From the NCBI GenBank assembly GCA_034440635.1, contig JAOTON010001276.1, positions 372,001 through 436,000 of the forward strand: a DNA stretch of 64,000 nt. The letters are read 5' to 3'. Under the pieces are notes generated by a model. The model was not told the DNA's origin and made no database searches. It saw only the letters and a list, made by a program, of their open reading frames with translations. This document shows, one piece after another, positions 20,460 to 31,999 of this stretch (position 1 is the first letter of the stretch; each line of letters opens with the position of its first letter). Position numbers and translations under genes: made by a program. The DNA comes from Lepas anatifera (taxonomy: Eukaryota; Arthropoda; Thecostraca; Lepadidae).

Positions 20460-20960
20460 GGCAGGCCACTGAGTCTGCGACCGGGGCCCTCACAATTATC
20501 CCAGGCCCACTGCTGCCAGAAGTCGGGCCCCTATTCTCAGCAGTTGCAGATAATTTCCCTGTTTTCCACTAGGGCTCCCTGTGGTAGAAGCCGGGCCCCC
20601 AGCGGTTGAGCTGGGCCTCCTGTGGCTATCCGGGCAGCCTGACATGCTTCCGGGCGCCCTTTAGTCCAATTGGAACATCTGAGTGAGCGACCGGGCTCCT
20701 CCGAATTACCCCCAGCCCACTGCTGCCAAAGCCGGGCCCTATTCTCCGCAGATGCAGATAATTCCCCTGTTATTTACCCGGGCCCTCAGTGGGTCCAGCC
20801 GGGCCCTTTGCGGTTCACCCGGACCTCCTGTTACTATCCGACCCCCTGAAGTGCTTCTGGACCCCTGTGGTCCACTTGCGACCTATGTGTTTGCGACCAG
20901 GTCCCTCACGATAATCTCAGACATGTTGTGGCCGAAGCCAGTCCCCTACTTCTAACATTC
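20460..20960 (+). repeat. Tandem repeat, ~210 bp higher-order unit (about 2.3 copies)
   Basis: Blocks starting near 20469, 20681 and 20887 share the same order of words: GCGACC plus GG, a CTC block, CAGGCCCACTGCTGCC-like, GCCGGGCCC, CTATTCTC and GCAGATAAT. Spacing is 212 and 206 bases. Each unit is itself made of short CCGGGCCC-containing subunits. The style recalls the minisatellite at 17490-18440, but I could not show a common unit. Confidence 0.75.
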
Positions 20961-21308
20961 ATGCCCTCCTCCCCCATGGTCTACCTAGGCCTGACTACAG
21001 TCGGCCTCTGCCTTGCTTGCGGTTACCCCTTTGGTATTGGCCCTCTGTGGCTGCAACCTCTGTCTTTGCTTGGAGCAAAAGGTAACTTTATTCAAACAGG
21101 CCACAGAATATTTGATGCGATTCGGGATGGTCCTGATCACTGATCATAGCGGACATTTGGTCAATATCGTATTTGTGCAGATCCAACCCAATGTTGAGCG
21201 GACCTCAGCGTATTTAGCGCCGGTGCATAGCTTTGTGACCCACCAGAGTTCCTAAAGTTGTCTGCCTCCCAAAACGGAAGTAATGTTTTTTTGCTCTTCG
21301 AAATATTG

Positions 21309-21381
<73 letters not shown>
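21309..21381. repeat. AT dinucleotide microsatellite
   Basis: About 36 uninterrupted TA units. The Ile/Tyr open frames on both strands are products of this repeat. Confidence 0.98.
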
Positions 21382-21382
<1 letters not shown>

Positions 21383-21754
21383 GTTTTTAATGAAAATATA
21401 TTCCTTGCATGGTCCAGCCCCCAAAGCTATTCCTGACCCCCTGTCAAGGCCCCCTTTGGTAATTCCTGGATCCGTCCCTGCTGATTGCTCACATACACTT
21501 CCTTCGGCTTCAAACGTTAGATAAATATATCAGAACTTTCAGCTCTGGTTTATACTGGGAGCATAATACACAAAAACAATGAAAAACGGTGTAACAACTC
21601 AAAGAAATAAGGGTTTTGGTAGCATTTTTAGTTGGGTGACACATTCGTGATGTGGAATTTCAAATGGTGACACGCCAGCAACTTTTTTGACCCCTGGTAC
21701 GCGTGAACAAACAAGAAGAAAATCAGAAAAATTGTTTTTACAGTAAAAACTTCC
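21382..21754. other. Spacer, no gene
   Basis: AT-rich; I see nothing I can name apart from its right edge leading into the tRNA-like segment. Confidence 0.35.
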
Positions 21755-21830
21755 ACGACCTAGATTCGAACCTGTATTACCTGTGCGAGAGTCGGGAATG
21801 GAGGCCACTATACCATCCCCGCTGTACGAC
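21755..21830 (-). mobile_element. tRNA-like segment, possible SINE head
   Basis: On the minus strand it reads a box A-like GGATGGTATAGTGG and, 35 bases on, a box B-like GGTTCGAATCT. The T-stem has mismatches and no good acceptor stem forms, so it is not a working tRNA gene. A tRNA-derived SINE extending toward 21600 is plausible, but I see no tail or target duplication. Confidence 0.4.
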
Positions 21831-22440
21831 ATCTGCTCGATTTTAAAACTTTCCTGATTAGTTTTCTCAAGCCGAATGTTTTGGACAAACTAATGTAGTA
21901 TTCGTATTTTTGAGGCTTAATAAAAATAAATTGAATACAAATACAGCATGACAACATTTTATACCCCAAACAAATCATTTCTAGAACTTAAAACTTTGAT
22001 TGGTAGAATAGAGGTGAAGAGCAGGTTACAGCCTATTATTGATATTGTTAACAAATTTGAATAATTGTTGAGTGGCCTCCAAAAATTTAGCTGAAGATAA
22101 AGAAAAGATTGGCGTTACCAGAATCAGGATTCTTCAAATATTAAAAAACCACAATAAAATTTTTGCGACAATGTCCCTTTAAAAGCACATAGCAAAAAAA
22201 AACATGTGTTAGCTCCAACCCAATTCCCAAACACTGAAAAACAGTTAAAATCACAATCCCTCACATCAATATTGCTTGTCCCGTTTTGTGTTTTTCTTTC
22301 CTCCGCTCCACCGCCGCCGCATTTACCGACACATATGAATATGCCGTTTGCAAGTTTGAAATTTGTGCGTCGTTCTCGCTGAACTAGTCGAGAGCTCATC
22401 GCCATTTAATCTAGCTATTTTTACTCGCAAACTTTTTTGA
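21831..22440. other. AT-rich spacer
   Basis: No gene, repeat or mobile element recognised. Confidence 0.4.
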
Positions 22441-22685
22441 TGACGTCATGTACCCCGAGAGTGCCGGTATTTAAGGGCGCCGCTGGAGTGCGTGGCCTGT
22501 GATTTCTGTCCTGGTGTTCTGAGAATGAGAGAGAGAGAGAAGGAACTGTATGTGGTTCCAAACGTGATCGGAAAATCCAAGCTGCCAAGGTATAAGGGAT
22601 ATGTATATATATTTCGTGTATGTGAGGTGGGGTCTTCACAACTTTTTGTCATGAGGGAAATTCGGATCAAGGAGTTCTGAAAAGG
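22441..22685 (+). promoter_or_regulatory. Possible host promoter and 5' exon
   Basis: A palindromic CRE (TGACGTCA) at 22441-22448 lies 20 bases upstream of a TATA-like TATTTAA (22468-22474). A splice-donor-like AAAAG/GTGAGT follows at 22685/22686. A 51-codon frame from ATG 22525 ends at 22680, just before the donor. This ordering fits a promoter and first exon, but each motif is short and no conserved protein is seen. Confidence 0.3.
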
Positions 22686-22873
22686 TGAGTACCTAGCAAA
22701 GTAAATACACAAATGTACTCTGTGACAGACTGAGCTCTTTTACTTTGATGTAAGGTTCATGAACAAAATAACTCTCCAATGTCCTGTTTGACATGAGCTG
22801 AGCATTTTCCATCTGGACATGCTCCTTATTGACCCCGGTCACGCTCACCAGTGGCGCTAGTGTGCCATCCAAG

Positions 22874-22900
22874 ATGGCCGCGAAAGAGAGACTCCGGAAG
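22874..22900 (+). other. Possible first coding exon (MAAKERLRK) with splice donor
   Basis: The context CCAAGATGGCCGCG is a YY1-like element with an ATG in good context. Nine codons run to AAG/GTAAAC, a donor-like junction. The layout is common at 5' ends of animal housekeeping genes. No downstream exon is identified, and the LINE at 23219 follows soon after. Confidence 0.3.
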
Positions 22901-23120
22901 GTAAACAACGTTAGTGGGCCCGGGAATAGCATAGTAAGCGGTGAATTATACGTGTTTTATGCCTGGTATGTGGCAGTGGCTTATAACCAGCCGCTGCAGA
23001 AGGCAGTGAGGAGCCCAAATTCGAGGAGTTTTTGGTCCCAAGGAGCAAAGTTTGTAGTCAGGATCAGGTTAAAGTTTGCTGCAACCCCCCCCACTTTTTG
23101 CCGGTGGCGACGCTTATGTT

Positions 23121-23218
23121 TGGAAACGCATTTTCCATCGTACATTCAAACCGGAATTTCAGACAGCTTGAAACGAATAAAGGCATATATCTACCGAATT
23201 ATTTCAAGATGTGAGTTC
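23121..23218 (+). repeat. Left copy of 98 bp perfect direct repeat
   Basis: By eye identical over 98 bases to 24302-24399. The two copies flank the LINE fragment exactly: this copy ends where the CAT-repeat tail begins. It behaves as a target-site duplication, though far longer than the 10-17 bp seen at other insertions in this window. Confidence 0.9.
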
Positions 23219-24301
23219 ATCATCATCATCATCATCGTTGGTGTTTAAGGGCGCACCGACAACACGGGTCATGTGGCGCCCATAACACTAGACAAGATAT
23301 ATACAGTATAGTTTCAGCGTCTCACAGGGCTAAAAGTGTGTCAAAGGTAAAAGCAGCAAGTCAACAACATTTCAACAAGTAAGGTGTAAAACAGGTTAAG
23401 TTTTTAAAACAGAATCAAAAGGTCATACGTAAAAAAACAGAACAATAATACAACAATAATATAAAAAAAACAAAATGAATAGAATAAAAAGTAAAAACTG
23501 ACCAGAGTCGCAGACATCTTAACATCACATACCAAGGTCAGCGAAAAGGTAAAATGAACTTATACACCATGTAAAACCTGAAAAACTACGAGGGTGAATA
23601 TATGACATTAAAACCAACGCTCCTCAGATATAACATAATGGTAGCAATATCCACAGCACGATGCTCGCCCAAAAGAGAATTCATTGTCGGAGATCCCTGC
23701 AGAAAGCGGTTTCCCTCTATCTCAAATTCACGGCAATCTAAAAGGATATGTTTGACTGTGAGCCTGTCGCCACAGCGTGGACACTCCGGCGGGTCACGAC
23801 GAGATAAAAGATATGAATGGGTTGAATGAGTGTGTCCCAGTCGCAATCTACACAGGACAACCTCCTCCCTTCTGGAGCCTGCACTACTTGAGGTCCACGA
23901 TCCTAAGCGTGGTTTCAGCTCGCGGAGCATCCTACCCTTAAAATCACAATCCCATCGACGTTGCCAGGCGCTAAAAACATACATTTTAACTTGCGCGTAC
24001 ATGTAAAAAAATGGAACACGAAGACCTGGGGGGCAGCATGTTCTGCCCCCGTCTTTGCACATCGATCTGCCCGCTCATTTCCGGCGATTCCGCAGTGACT
24101 TGGCACCCAAACTAAATCTACACATTTTCCCTTTCCCCTCAGGCTATGCAGTTTCTGCCTAATAAGGGTCAAGAGATAAGATGCTGACATATTATAAAAC
24201 TAAGAAGACTCCAATGCCTGTACAGAAGACAAAGAATCTGTAAAAATAACAAACTTTCTCGCCCTTAACTTCGAAACATGGTCCAGACAACGGAATGACG
24301 A
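23219..24301 (-). mobile_element. 5'-truncated LINE, C/E type
   Basis: Minus-strand insertion with its tail (CAT repeats on the plus strand) at 23219-23236, hairpin 23249-23281, a 300 bp AT-rich 3' UTR and the RNase H end of ORF2. It is cut inside RNase H at 24301. The flanking 98 bp duplication is unusual. Confidence 0.9.
23586..24301 (-). pseudogene. LINE ORF2 C-terminal fragment (RNase H, zinc finger)
   Basis: Starts near the FTDSL block of RNase H, then has a stop and a frame change, then reads WVPSHCGIAGNERADR and, in another frame, the conserved tail with CPRCGDRLTVKHILLDC and the usual GFNVIYSPS terminus, ending at 23586. Closest in sequence to the C and E copies. Inactive because truncated and frameshifted. 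Confidence 0.9.
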
Positions 24302-24399
24302 TGGAAACGCATTTTCCATCGTACATTCAAACCGGAATTTCAGACAGCTTGAAACGAATAAAGGCATATATCTACCGAATTATTTCAAGATGTGAGTTC
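24302..24399 (+). repeat. Right copy of 98 bp perfect direct repeat
   Basis: Partner of 23121-23218; it follows the 5' truncation point of the minus-strand LINE. Confidence 0.9.
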
Positions 24400-24939
24400 C
24401 CGGGCTAAAAGGAATACAGCCATAGGCGGATCCAAGCGGACAGCAAAGTGGGCATGTGCCCCATAGGCAGATCCAGGGGCAAAGGAAGTATGTGCCTCCC
24501 CGCCATTGACCCTCGGCGCCCCCTGAAATGGCCACGCCCCCTGAAATTCCGCTTCCCACCCCCCCTCCAACCCAGGATGCGAAAGTCGGCTCCCACCGAT
24601 AGGGTTTTGCTCCCATCCGATAGGGTTTCTCGGTCAAGAATGGCGCCTCGCCCCCCCCCGGGAAGGTGCCCCCGATCGGCAATCCTGGATCCGCCTTTGA
24701 TGACGGCCCAAGGATAAAGGCCTACTCCTGCTAGAAGCAGGCTCAAGGGAGTGGAAGGAGGCATAAGCGGAACTGGAGATTGCCCCACAGCCAGTCTGCA
24801 AAGTATGGCAGCAGGCCAGACAAGTCGCACCAGCTATCTAAAATTTTCGCACCACCATCCTCCAAAAATTCGCACCAATATGCCACATACCAGGGAAAAA
24901 ATGCACCCGTTCCTACCCCTGCAATGCAATGCTATCTCA
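24400..24939. other. Host-like flank of LINE C
   Basis: No gene. Contains repeated GGATCCA/AGATCCA words around 24425-24480 and 24690, and two TTCGCACCA words near 24844 and 24868 that recur on the other side of LINE C (31909, 31924). The last 16 bases are the left target duplication of C. Confidence 0.5.
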
Positions 24940-26069
24940 CCCCGCAGGGGACCAATTTTCATCTGCCAGACTCGTTTGCACCTGCTGACAGGTCCGGCAC
25001 ATGGATAATTGGGTATGGGATGTGACGACACCCCCGACCCCAGTTGGCAGGATGGGTTTCGCCCCCCGCCTTCGGGCGAGAGGCCAAATCGAAACTGCCA
25101 TCCTCATCCTCTCCTGGCCTTCCTAAATTCAAATCCCACCAACTCCTTGTTCCTTTTCCTCTTCTTTCCTTATTTCCTTGTCTCTCCATGCCTTTCCACC
25201 CGTATCCTTTCTGTCCACTCCTAAATACCCCTCCTATCCACTGTCTGCGATGTCTGGCCCGGCGTGTCGCTGCGGGTGGCGGGGGTGTGTGCACTCTTGC
25301 TCGTCTTGAGTGTGGGCACCTCGGTCGCGTGCGGTGCGCGGCTGGGCTGGACAGCGCAGACCGACCCTCTTCCTTTTCCAACCCATAACTTCCCAGTTAT
25401 CCACTTTTTCCCAGTGTCATGGGCGTCCCCGCACGTGCCTATGATTCCTGGATGGTCTGGGTGTATGTGGGCCTCCGGCTCGTGTGGCTGACGATTGGAT
25501 CCCTCTAATCGCCGGCCCTGCAAGCCGGGGGCTCGCTTCTCTCGGACCAGCCGGGAATCAGTTGTGACGAGCAGGTGGTAGTCGCCTGCTCCGATGAGGC
25601 CGTGTGGGGCGCCTGTCTTTTTAAGGTAAGCTGCGCACCGACCCGTACCCCGGGATGAAGGAGTCCTGGTAGCTGAGCTGAGGTAGGCGCTGTTATGGTT
25701 CGTGTGCCTCTAGCAACACTCTACTTTGGTCTGGATTTCCGCAAGGGCGGGGAACTCTCGAAGGCATCGACAAGAGTAGCAGCATTGTAAAAGTCTGTCG
25801 GCCTTTGGTGGGGCTTGGCTGCCCCTCCCTCCTTGGATGAGGTCCCGACTTCACCCGGGGAGGGAGGGGTGTCCGCGCCCCGCCCGGGGTCGTCCAGGCT
25901 AGGTGCAAGGGGGGGACCGTCGTCGGGGCAGTGGGGGTTTGGTGAGTCTCTCTCCCCCCTCTGTAACGGCGGCGTCTCCCCCGTATAGCCAGCCCGTGCG
26001 TCGTTTCGCCTCGTAGCACCCTCGTCGGAAGGGGGGCGCACGTGGCTGGTCGAAATTAATCACTTTTCC
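24940..26069 (+). promoter_or_regulatory. LINE 5' leader, copy C
   Basis: The shared ~1.1 kb leader, ending GTAGCACCCTCGTCGGAAGG and then the ORF1 ATG at 26070. Near-identical to the A, B, E+ and H leaders although C's proteins differ strongly from A's. Confidence 0.7.
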
Positions 26070-27718
26070 ATGGATACCCAAAACTCCTCCGAACCAAACA
26101 GCCCTCCTCCCTCTGATCCCGTTGTCAACCAACCCATCGCTGGCCACCCACACCCCCACCGGGGATGGGTCTCAACATCCGACGCAGTCAGAACCACGAA
26201 AGGACTACACCAAGCCATCTAACCCACGGGTGCTGATAGTGCGAGGTGTTGATGGCTCATTATCAAACCTCTCACCCTTTCAGCGTAAGGAGGCATGCGA
26301 CCGCCTTGGTAAAATACTGAGATGTGACTCCCTGAAAGACGGGAGCTGGGAACTGGAATTTGCGGAAAGTAGAGATGCAGCAAGGGCGCTTAATGCTAGG
26401 GAGCTTACCTACACACGTAGAGAAAATGGTGCACGCAGAATGATTAAGGTAAAAGTGACTGTCGAGACTCACAGGACCAAAAACTTTTGTCGGGGGGTGA
26501 TCAGGAGTTTCGAACTTAGAGGTGTTCCTGACGATGAAATTCTCGATGGTTTGGAAGAGTTTGGCGTAGTGGGATCGAAGAGAGTGAAGACGAAGCGTGG
26601 AGGAGCAGAGAAAGAAACAGACACCGTTGTTTTGACTTTTGATGGCCTGGACTTGCCCGAGAGCGTATATGTTGGATACACAAAGGTGAGTGTGAGAGCG
26701 TATATCCCAAACCCAATGCGTTGCTTCACTTGCCATCGATACGGACACACGACCTCAACATGCAGAGGAGTACGAACTTGTGGCCAGTGTGGAGCATCAG
26801 GCCACGTAGCAGCAGATTGCACGTCGCCTTCCTACTTCTGTGTTAACTGTGGGGAGGGCCAGACCCCTCACACAGTGTTTGACCGAAAGTGCCCGACCCT
26901 CATCAAAGAGCGTGAAATTATGAGCCTGAAAGTGAAGAGACGATTAAGCTTTCGAGAGGCTCGTGATGTTTACGAGGCCACCCACCCTCGGAGGTCGTAT
27001 GCTCAGACGGTTGGCGCGGGGACGCCTGCTCCTCCCAGGGTGACTCCTGAAGAGTACCTCCGATCCCTGACTGTGGCGGATTTCATTCGCCTAGCAGGGA
27101 GCATGGGCCTGATGCTGTCGCACCGGCCCACCGCCTCGGCGCCTGCGCCGGCGGCGGCACCCTCTCCACCCCCACCACCCCCGCAGAGAGCCGGTGGAGG
27201 TGCACCCAAGGACGGGGCTCCCCCATCCCTGAGCCCCATACTCCTATGCCAGCTGATGGTGCGGGAGGTGACAACTCTTCCCCTCCTCCCCCCGACCTTG
27301 AGCAGTCGGACGGTTGGATTGTTGTAGGTCCCAAGGGGAAGCATAATCCAACCCAGAGGCGCCGCGAACGGTCACCTGTGGTACCTCCCAACAAGCCGGA
27401 AAGTCTGCACCCGCCGCAACAACCACAGCAGATATCGGGTACGCCACCAGCAAACCCAGTGACCGACTTAAACATACCTGCTGCATCACGCTCTGTGGCG
27501 GCAGTTCGAAAGAACTTTGAGAGTACGACGCGAGGAAGGTCGCCAGTGAAGCGCCCGGCTGATAGCCCCCTGACCTCCCTCAGCAGACCACGCGGGCCCG
27601 CGGAAACTCCGCAGAAGGCAGCAGAGGTCGTGGTCCCGTCCGGAACCGGCTCGGTGGCCACAGTGCTGGACCAGTCAGGAACCCATATGGAGGTTCTGGA
27701 CCCCCGTGGAAGGGTTAG
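26070..27718 (+). pseudogene. LINE ORF1 (gag-like, CCHC knuckles), copy C
   Basis: Starts MDTQNSSEPN at the conserved site. The frame changes before 26122, then stays open through the RRM-like block (VLIVRGVDGSLSNLSPFQ), the TKNFCRGVI block and three knuckles (CFTCHRYGHTTSTC, CGQCGASGHVAADC and a CVNC variant). It changes again near 27190-27245 in a proline/glycine-rich part, and once more near 27590 before the basic C-terminus. The expected end is the TAG at 27716. At least three single-base breaks in an otherwise well-kept protein. Confidence 0.88.
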
Positions 27719-27759
27719 GCCGAGTGATTCTTTATTAAGCCTGTTCCCCTTTTGTCTAA

Positions 27760-30700
27760 ATGACACCCATTATCCAATGGAATTGCCGAGGCCTCCGAGC
27801 CAACTTTACTGACCTGCAGCATCTTATATGGGAATATAACCCCTCTGTTATATGCCTCCAGGAGACCAAGTTATCTCCTCGGTCATCATTTGACATACGA
27901 AACTTTCAGAATTTTAGGAAAGACATTTTCAGTACTACGATTGCTTACGGGGGTGTTATGGTTGCAGTGCACCATTCCACCCCCTGCCATCATGTAGCTC
28001 TAATTACAAGCCTGCAGGCGGTGGCCGTCAGGGCGGACCTTGGATTTACCAAATTAACAATATGCTCACTTTATCTTCCACCGGGTGGCAACTTAAACTC
28101 AAATGACTTAAATTGTTTAATTGACCAACTTCCAACCCCTTTTCTCTTACTTGGCGATTTCAACGCCCACAGCTCAGCTTGGGGGAATCTGCTGGCCGCA
28201 CCGACTCTCGGGGCCGGACTGTAGAACGCTTCCTTCACCTAAATTCCCTATGCGTTCTGAACACCGGCCGCCCTACTCATATTACTCTTCCATCCGGCTC
28301 ACTCTCGGCCATCGACCTCTCTATCTGCTCCCCTTCTCTCCTATCTCAGTTTCACTGGAATACTACCGAAGAACCTTTCAGCAGTGACCACTATCCTATC
28401 GTTCTCAAACCAGTTCGATCACTCCCTCCTGCAAATCGCATGCTGCGATGGAGCTATAACCGCGCAGACTGGTTAGGCTTTGAGACGGCGTGCGGTACGG
28501 CAGATCTATCCTCAGAGGGTGCCTCGGCAACCATTGCAATTCAAAAGTTTAATGATATGATTATCTCAGTTGCGAAAATGTATATCCCTATGACGTCTAA
28601 AAGACCAAAACACGTTCCAGTTCCGTGGTGGAACCTTGAATGCAAGCAAGCTATTTTGAAAAGGAAACGGGCTCTGCGGGTCTTTAAGAAACGCACGACA
28701 AACGACAACCTAATCCTCTTCAGACAGGCTAGAGCGTCCGCCCGCCGAGTCGTCTTGAATTCCAAGCGCAGGTGGTGGATGGCCTATATAAGCACATTAA
28801 ATCGCTTCACCCCATCTGCACAGGTGTGGGCCCGAGTTCAGAATATTCAAGGGAAGCGAAGGTCCACCCCTGCCCCAGTTTTGGTCGAAAATAACATTAA
28901 AATCACAGATCCGCAAATAATCGCAAATAAAATGGCGTCTGCCTTTAGAACTAGGTGCAGCACAGCCATGCAAAGCCATGATTTTCAGAGCTTTCGGAGG
29001 CGGGAGGAGGCAACTCCTGTAAACTTTGGAGATGACAACACAGAAACATATAACGCCCCATTTACCATCCGTGAGTTAAAGAATGCTCTGCAACAATGTA
29101 AATCTGTCTCACCAGGACCAGATACGATCAGCAATTCAATGCTCAAACATCTTCCTGATTGCGCCCTCATTCCGCTTCTTGGTATTTTCAATCTAATTTG
29201 GATTGAAAATGATTTCCCGGAGCAGTGGCGGGAGGCCATAATCATCCCCATCCTGAAGCCAGGAAAAGATGGTTACTCCCCGGATGATTATCGCCCCATC
29301 TCACTCACCTCATGTGTCGGAAAGCTGTTCGAAAGGATGGTAAACACTCGTCTTATGTGGTTCCTGGAAAGCAACAACCTCTTTACTAACATTCAATGCG
29401 GATTCCGGAGAAACCGAGGCACAGTCGATCATTTGCTTGCGCTCGATGCAAGTATTCGCGAGGGTTTCATGAGAAAACACCACACTGTTGCTGTATTCTT
29501 CGATATCAAGCACGCCTACGACTCCACGTGGAGACATGGTATTCTACAAAAGCTGTTCAGATTAGGTATACGCGGTCGTATGGGTCGGTTTATTTCCAAT
29601 TTCTTGAAAGATAGACGTTTTCGTTTCAGAGTAGGTAATACATTATCAAACAGGCTCATCCAGGAAAATGGTACGGCCCAAGGGTCAGTGGTCTCTGTAA
29701 CCCTCTTTGCCATCGCTATAAATGACGTAGCCGATGCTCTCCCCTCAAATGTCAACAGTGCACTGTTTGTCGATGATTTCACCATGTGGACCACCTCCTC
29801 ATCGTCTGCTGCTTCACAAAGGCAGCTGCAAATCGGATTGGAGAAACTCCAACGGTGGACCGCGAAAAACGGTCTCCAGTTCTCCACGGAAAAAACAAAG
29901 TGCGTCCATTTCTGTCGGAAAAGGAACCAGTGTGAGGACCCTGTCCTCACTCTCTATGGGCAAACAATCAGCGTCGTGGAAGAAACTCGCTTCCTGGGTT
30001 TACTTTTTGACAGAAGATTGACTTACTCTGCCCATTTCAATCAAGTTAGAGAGAAATGCTTTAAAACCCTTAATATTTTGAAAGTTCTGACTAGAATGCA
30101 GTTCGGAGCCGATCGTAAAACTCTATTAATGCTCTATCGGTCATTGGTAAGATCGAAGTTGGAATATGGGTGCATTGTCTATGAATCGGCGACGGAGACC
30201 GCGAAAAAAGTACTCGATACAATCCATCACCATGCGATTAGAACTATTACAGGCGCCTTTCGCACTTCACCAATCTGCAGCTTGCTGGTCGACGCAAATG
30301 AAATGCCCCTACCCCTGCGTCGGCGCATGGTGTCCATGAGATACGCCCTGAAACTCCGGCAATTTCCTGATCACCCATCCTATTCGAGGGTTTTCTCGCA
30401 GGTACTCCGACGCCGGGTCGACAGTTTCCCAGCCTCAGCACGGCACCCGGGGCTCAGGATACGCGCGTGGCTCGATGAAGCTAATGTCAACCTTGACCAG
30501 GTTGAAGGATACCATGCTCCATCAGTAGAGCCCTGGCTTGTTGCCGAGACTCCAGTTGATACGAGTTTGATCTCAAAAACCAGGGAACTTTCACCGGAGG
30601 TTGTCCGCCAGATTTTCTTGGACCACTGCAACATGTTTTACCGAGGACACACGCTGTTTTACACTGACGGATCCAAGTGTGATAGAGGTACTGGCTGCGC

Positions 30701-31487
30701 ATTTGTTGGTGACAGTGTTGAAAAACGCTTTACACTTCCAGGACACGCGTCAGTTTTTACTGCAGAACTCTATGCCATCTTCCGCTGCATGGACCAAATA
30801 TTGCGATGCAGGGACGACCGTTTTGTAATATTTACAGACTCTCTCTTATCACTGCAGGCACTAACTTCTTTTGAGCTCCATCCCACATCCTCATACATTT
30901 TAGATTTCATCAGACTGAGACTACACCGAGCACAATGTCGGAATAAACTTGTTACATTGGCATGGGTTCCTAGTCATGTTGGTATCAGTGGGAACGAGAG
31001 AGCCGACGCAGCAGCGAAGGAAGCGGCGCGACGTTCACCACCGCCCGGCCTTGGTCTCCCATATTCAGACTTTATCCCACTCATCCGTCAACACATCGAC
31101 GACGTTTGGCAGGAGCAGTGGACCACAGACACAAAGGGAATTAAGCTAAGGGAGGTGAAACCCAAGACTGGCACGTGGCTGTCCAGCAACTGCCAGTGTA
31201 GAAGACACGAGGTGATTCTTTCCAGACTGCGAATTGGCCACACTTACGCGACCCATTCGTTTCGGCTGATAGGTGGAGACCCACCAGAGTGCTCGCGATG
31301 CGGTAGCCGCCTTACGGTTCGGCACGTCCTCGTGGAGTGTGAAGATTTCGAGATTGAAAGGAGACGGCACTTTCCGAGCTCACCGACCCTGACAGACCTA
31401 CTTGGTGAGGCACCGACTGTAGACGTGTCTAGAATAGTTAGCTTTTTGGACGACGCGGGTTTCAAGGCTATCTACTCGCCCACATAG
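27760..31487 (+). pseudogene. LINE ORF2 polyprotein, copy C, one frame break
   Basis: ATG at 27760 (MTPIIQWNCRG). Endonuclease: ETKL at residues 36-39, GDFN at 132-135, SDHYP near 209. RT: CGFRRNRGTVDHL, FFDIKHAYDSTWRH (~580), GTAQGSVVS, FVDD (~669). RNase H: YTDGSK (~967), FTAELYAI, FTDSLLSLQAL, NERADAAAK. C-terminal finger CSRCGSRLTVRHVLVEC (~1177). Total about 1,242 residues. The only break is at 28181-28185: five G where six keep the frame open; the E copies have the same run of five. The protein is otherwise complete. Confidence 0.93.
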
Positions 31488-31783
31488 CCCTCGTGTAGGT
31501 TAGGATAAGCTATGTGGGCGAGTGGCCCTGGGGCGGGACCGGCAATAGGCGGGAAATGCCCCAGGGCTCGATACCACATAAAGGCAAAGGGTATTAATGA
31601 TTGAGCGGTTATATTTATAGACTTCGCTGGCAACTTTTGTATGTGTTTATTTTCATGAATCCATACCTTTTCTACCAACTGACACGCTAACGATCCTAGT
31701 CAAAACAAACTCCGCCAGACCCACTTGTCGTTATGGGCGCAAAATGACCGAGGCCGTCGACGCGCCCAAAAACACCACCAATG
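31488..31783 (+). other. LINE C 3' UTR
   Basis: About 300 bases with a GC-rich start, then AT-rich, then the terminal hairpin at 31735-31767 and a short tail. Much shorter than the A/B 3' UTR. Confidence 0.75.
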
Positions 31784-31999
31784 ATGCAATGCTATCTCAA
31801 TCATTAGGCAGTTAATTAAGGGCTTTTTATAAGGCCCCTCCTGTGTCTTAATAGCCATTCAGCCATTATTTGTTTATTTTAAGTGTCACTAACCTTGCAA
31901 ATTCGCACCAGGTTGATAAAATTCGCACCACTCAGTCCTGTCTCCAAGGGCACTCGCGCCGACGAGATCTCGTCGAAAATGCCATACTTTGTACACTGT
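31784..31999. other. Host-like spacer between C and E-
   Basis: Starts with the right target duplication of C. Contains two AAATTCGCACCA words (31909 and 31924). No gene. Confidence 0.5.

Larger units (their letters stand above)
24940..31783 (+). mobile_element. Full-length I-like LINE, copy C, with target duplication
   Basis: A 6.8 kb element complete from the CCCCGCAGGGG terminus to the hairpin (31735-31767) and a short ATG-type tail. The target duplication ATGCAATGCTATCTCA is present at 24924-24939 and 31784-31799; its first bases overlap the tail, so the true length is 13-16 bp. Leader, ORF1 and ORF2 are in the normal order. This is the clearest complete insertion of the window. Confidence 0.95.

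Noticed and set aside
21258..21524. Long Ile/Tyr open frames on both strands.
   Set aside because: Direct translation of the AT microsatellite.
21755..21830. A functional tRNA gene on the minus strand.
   Set aside because: Box A and B words are present, but the T-stem has mismatches and no acceptor stem forms.
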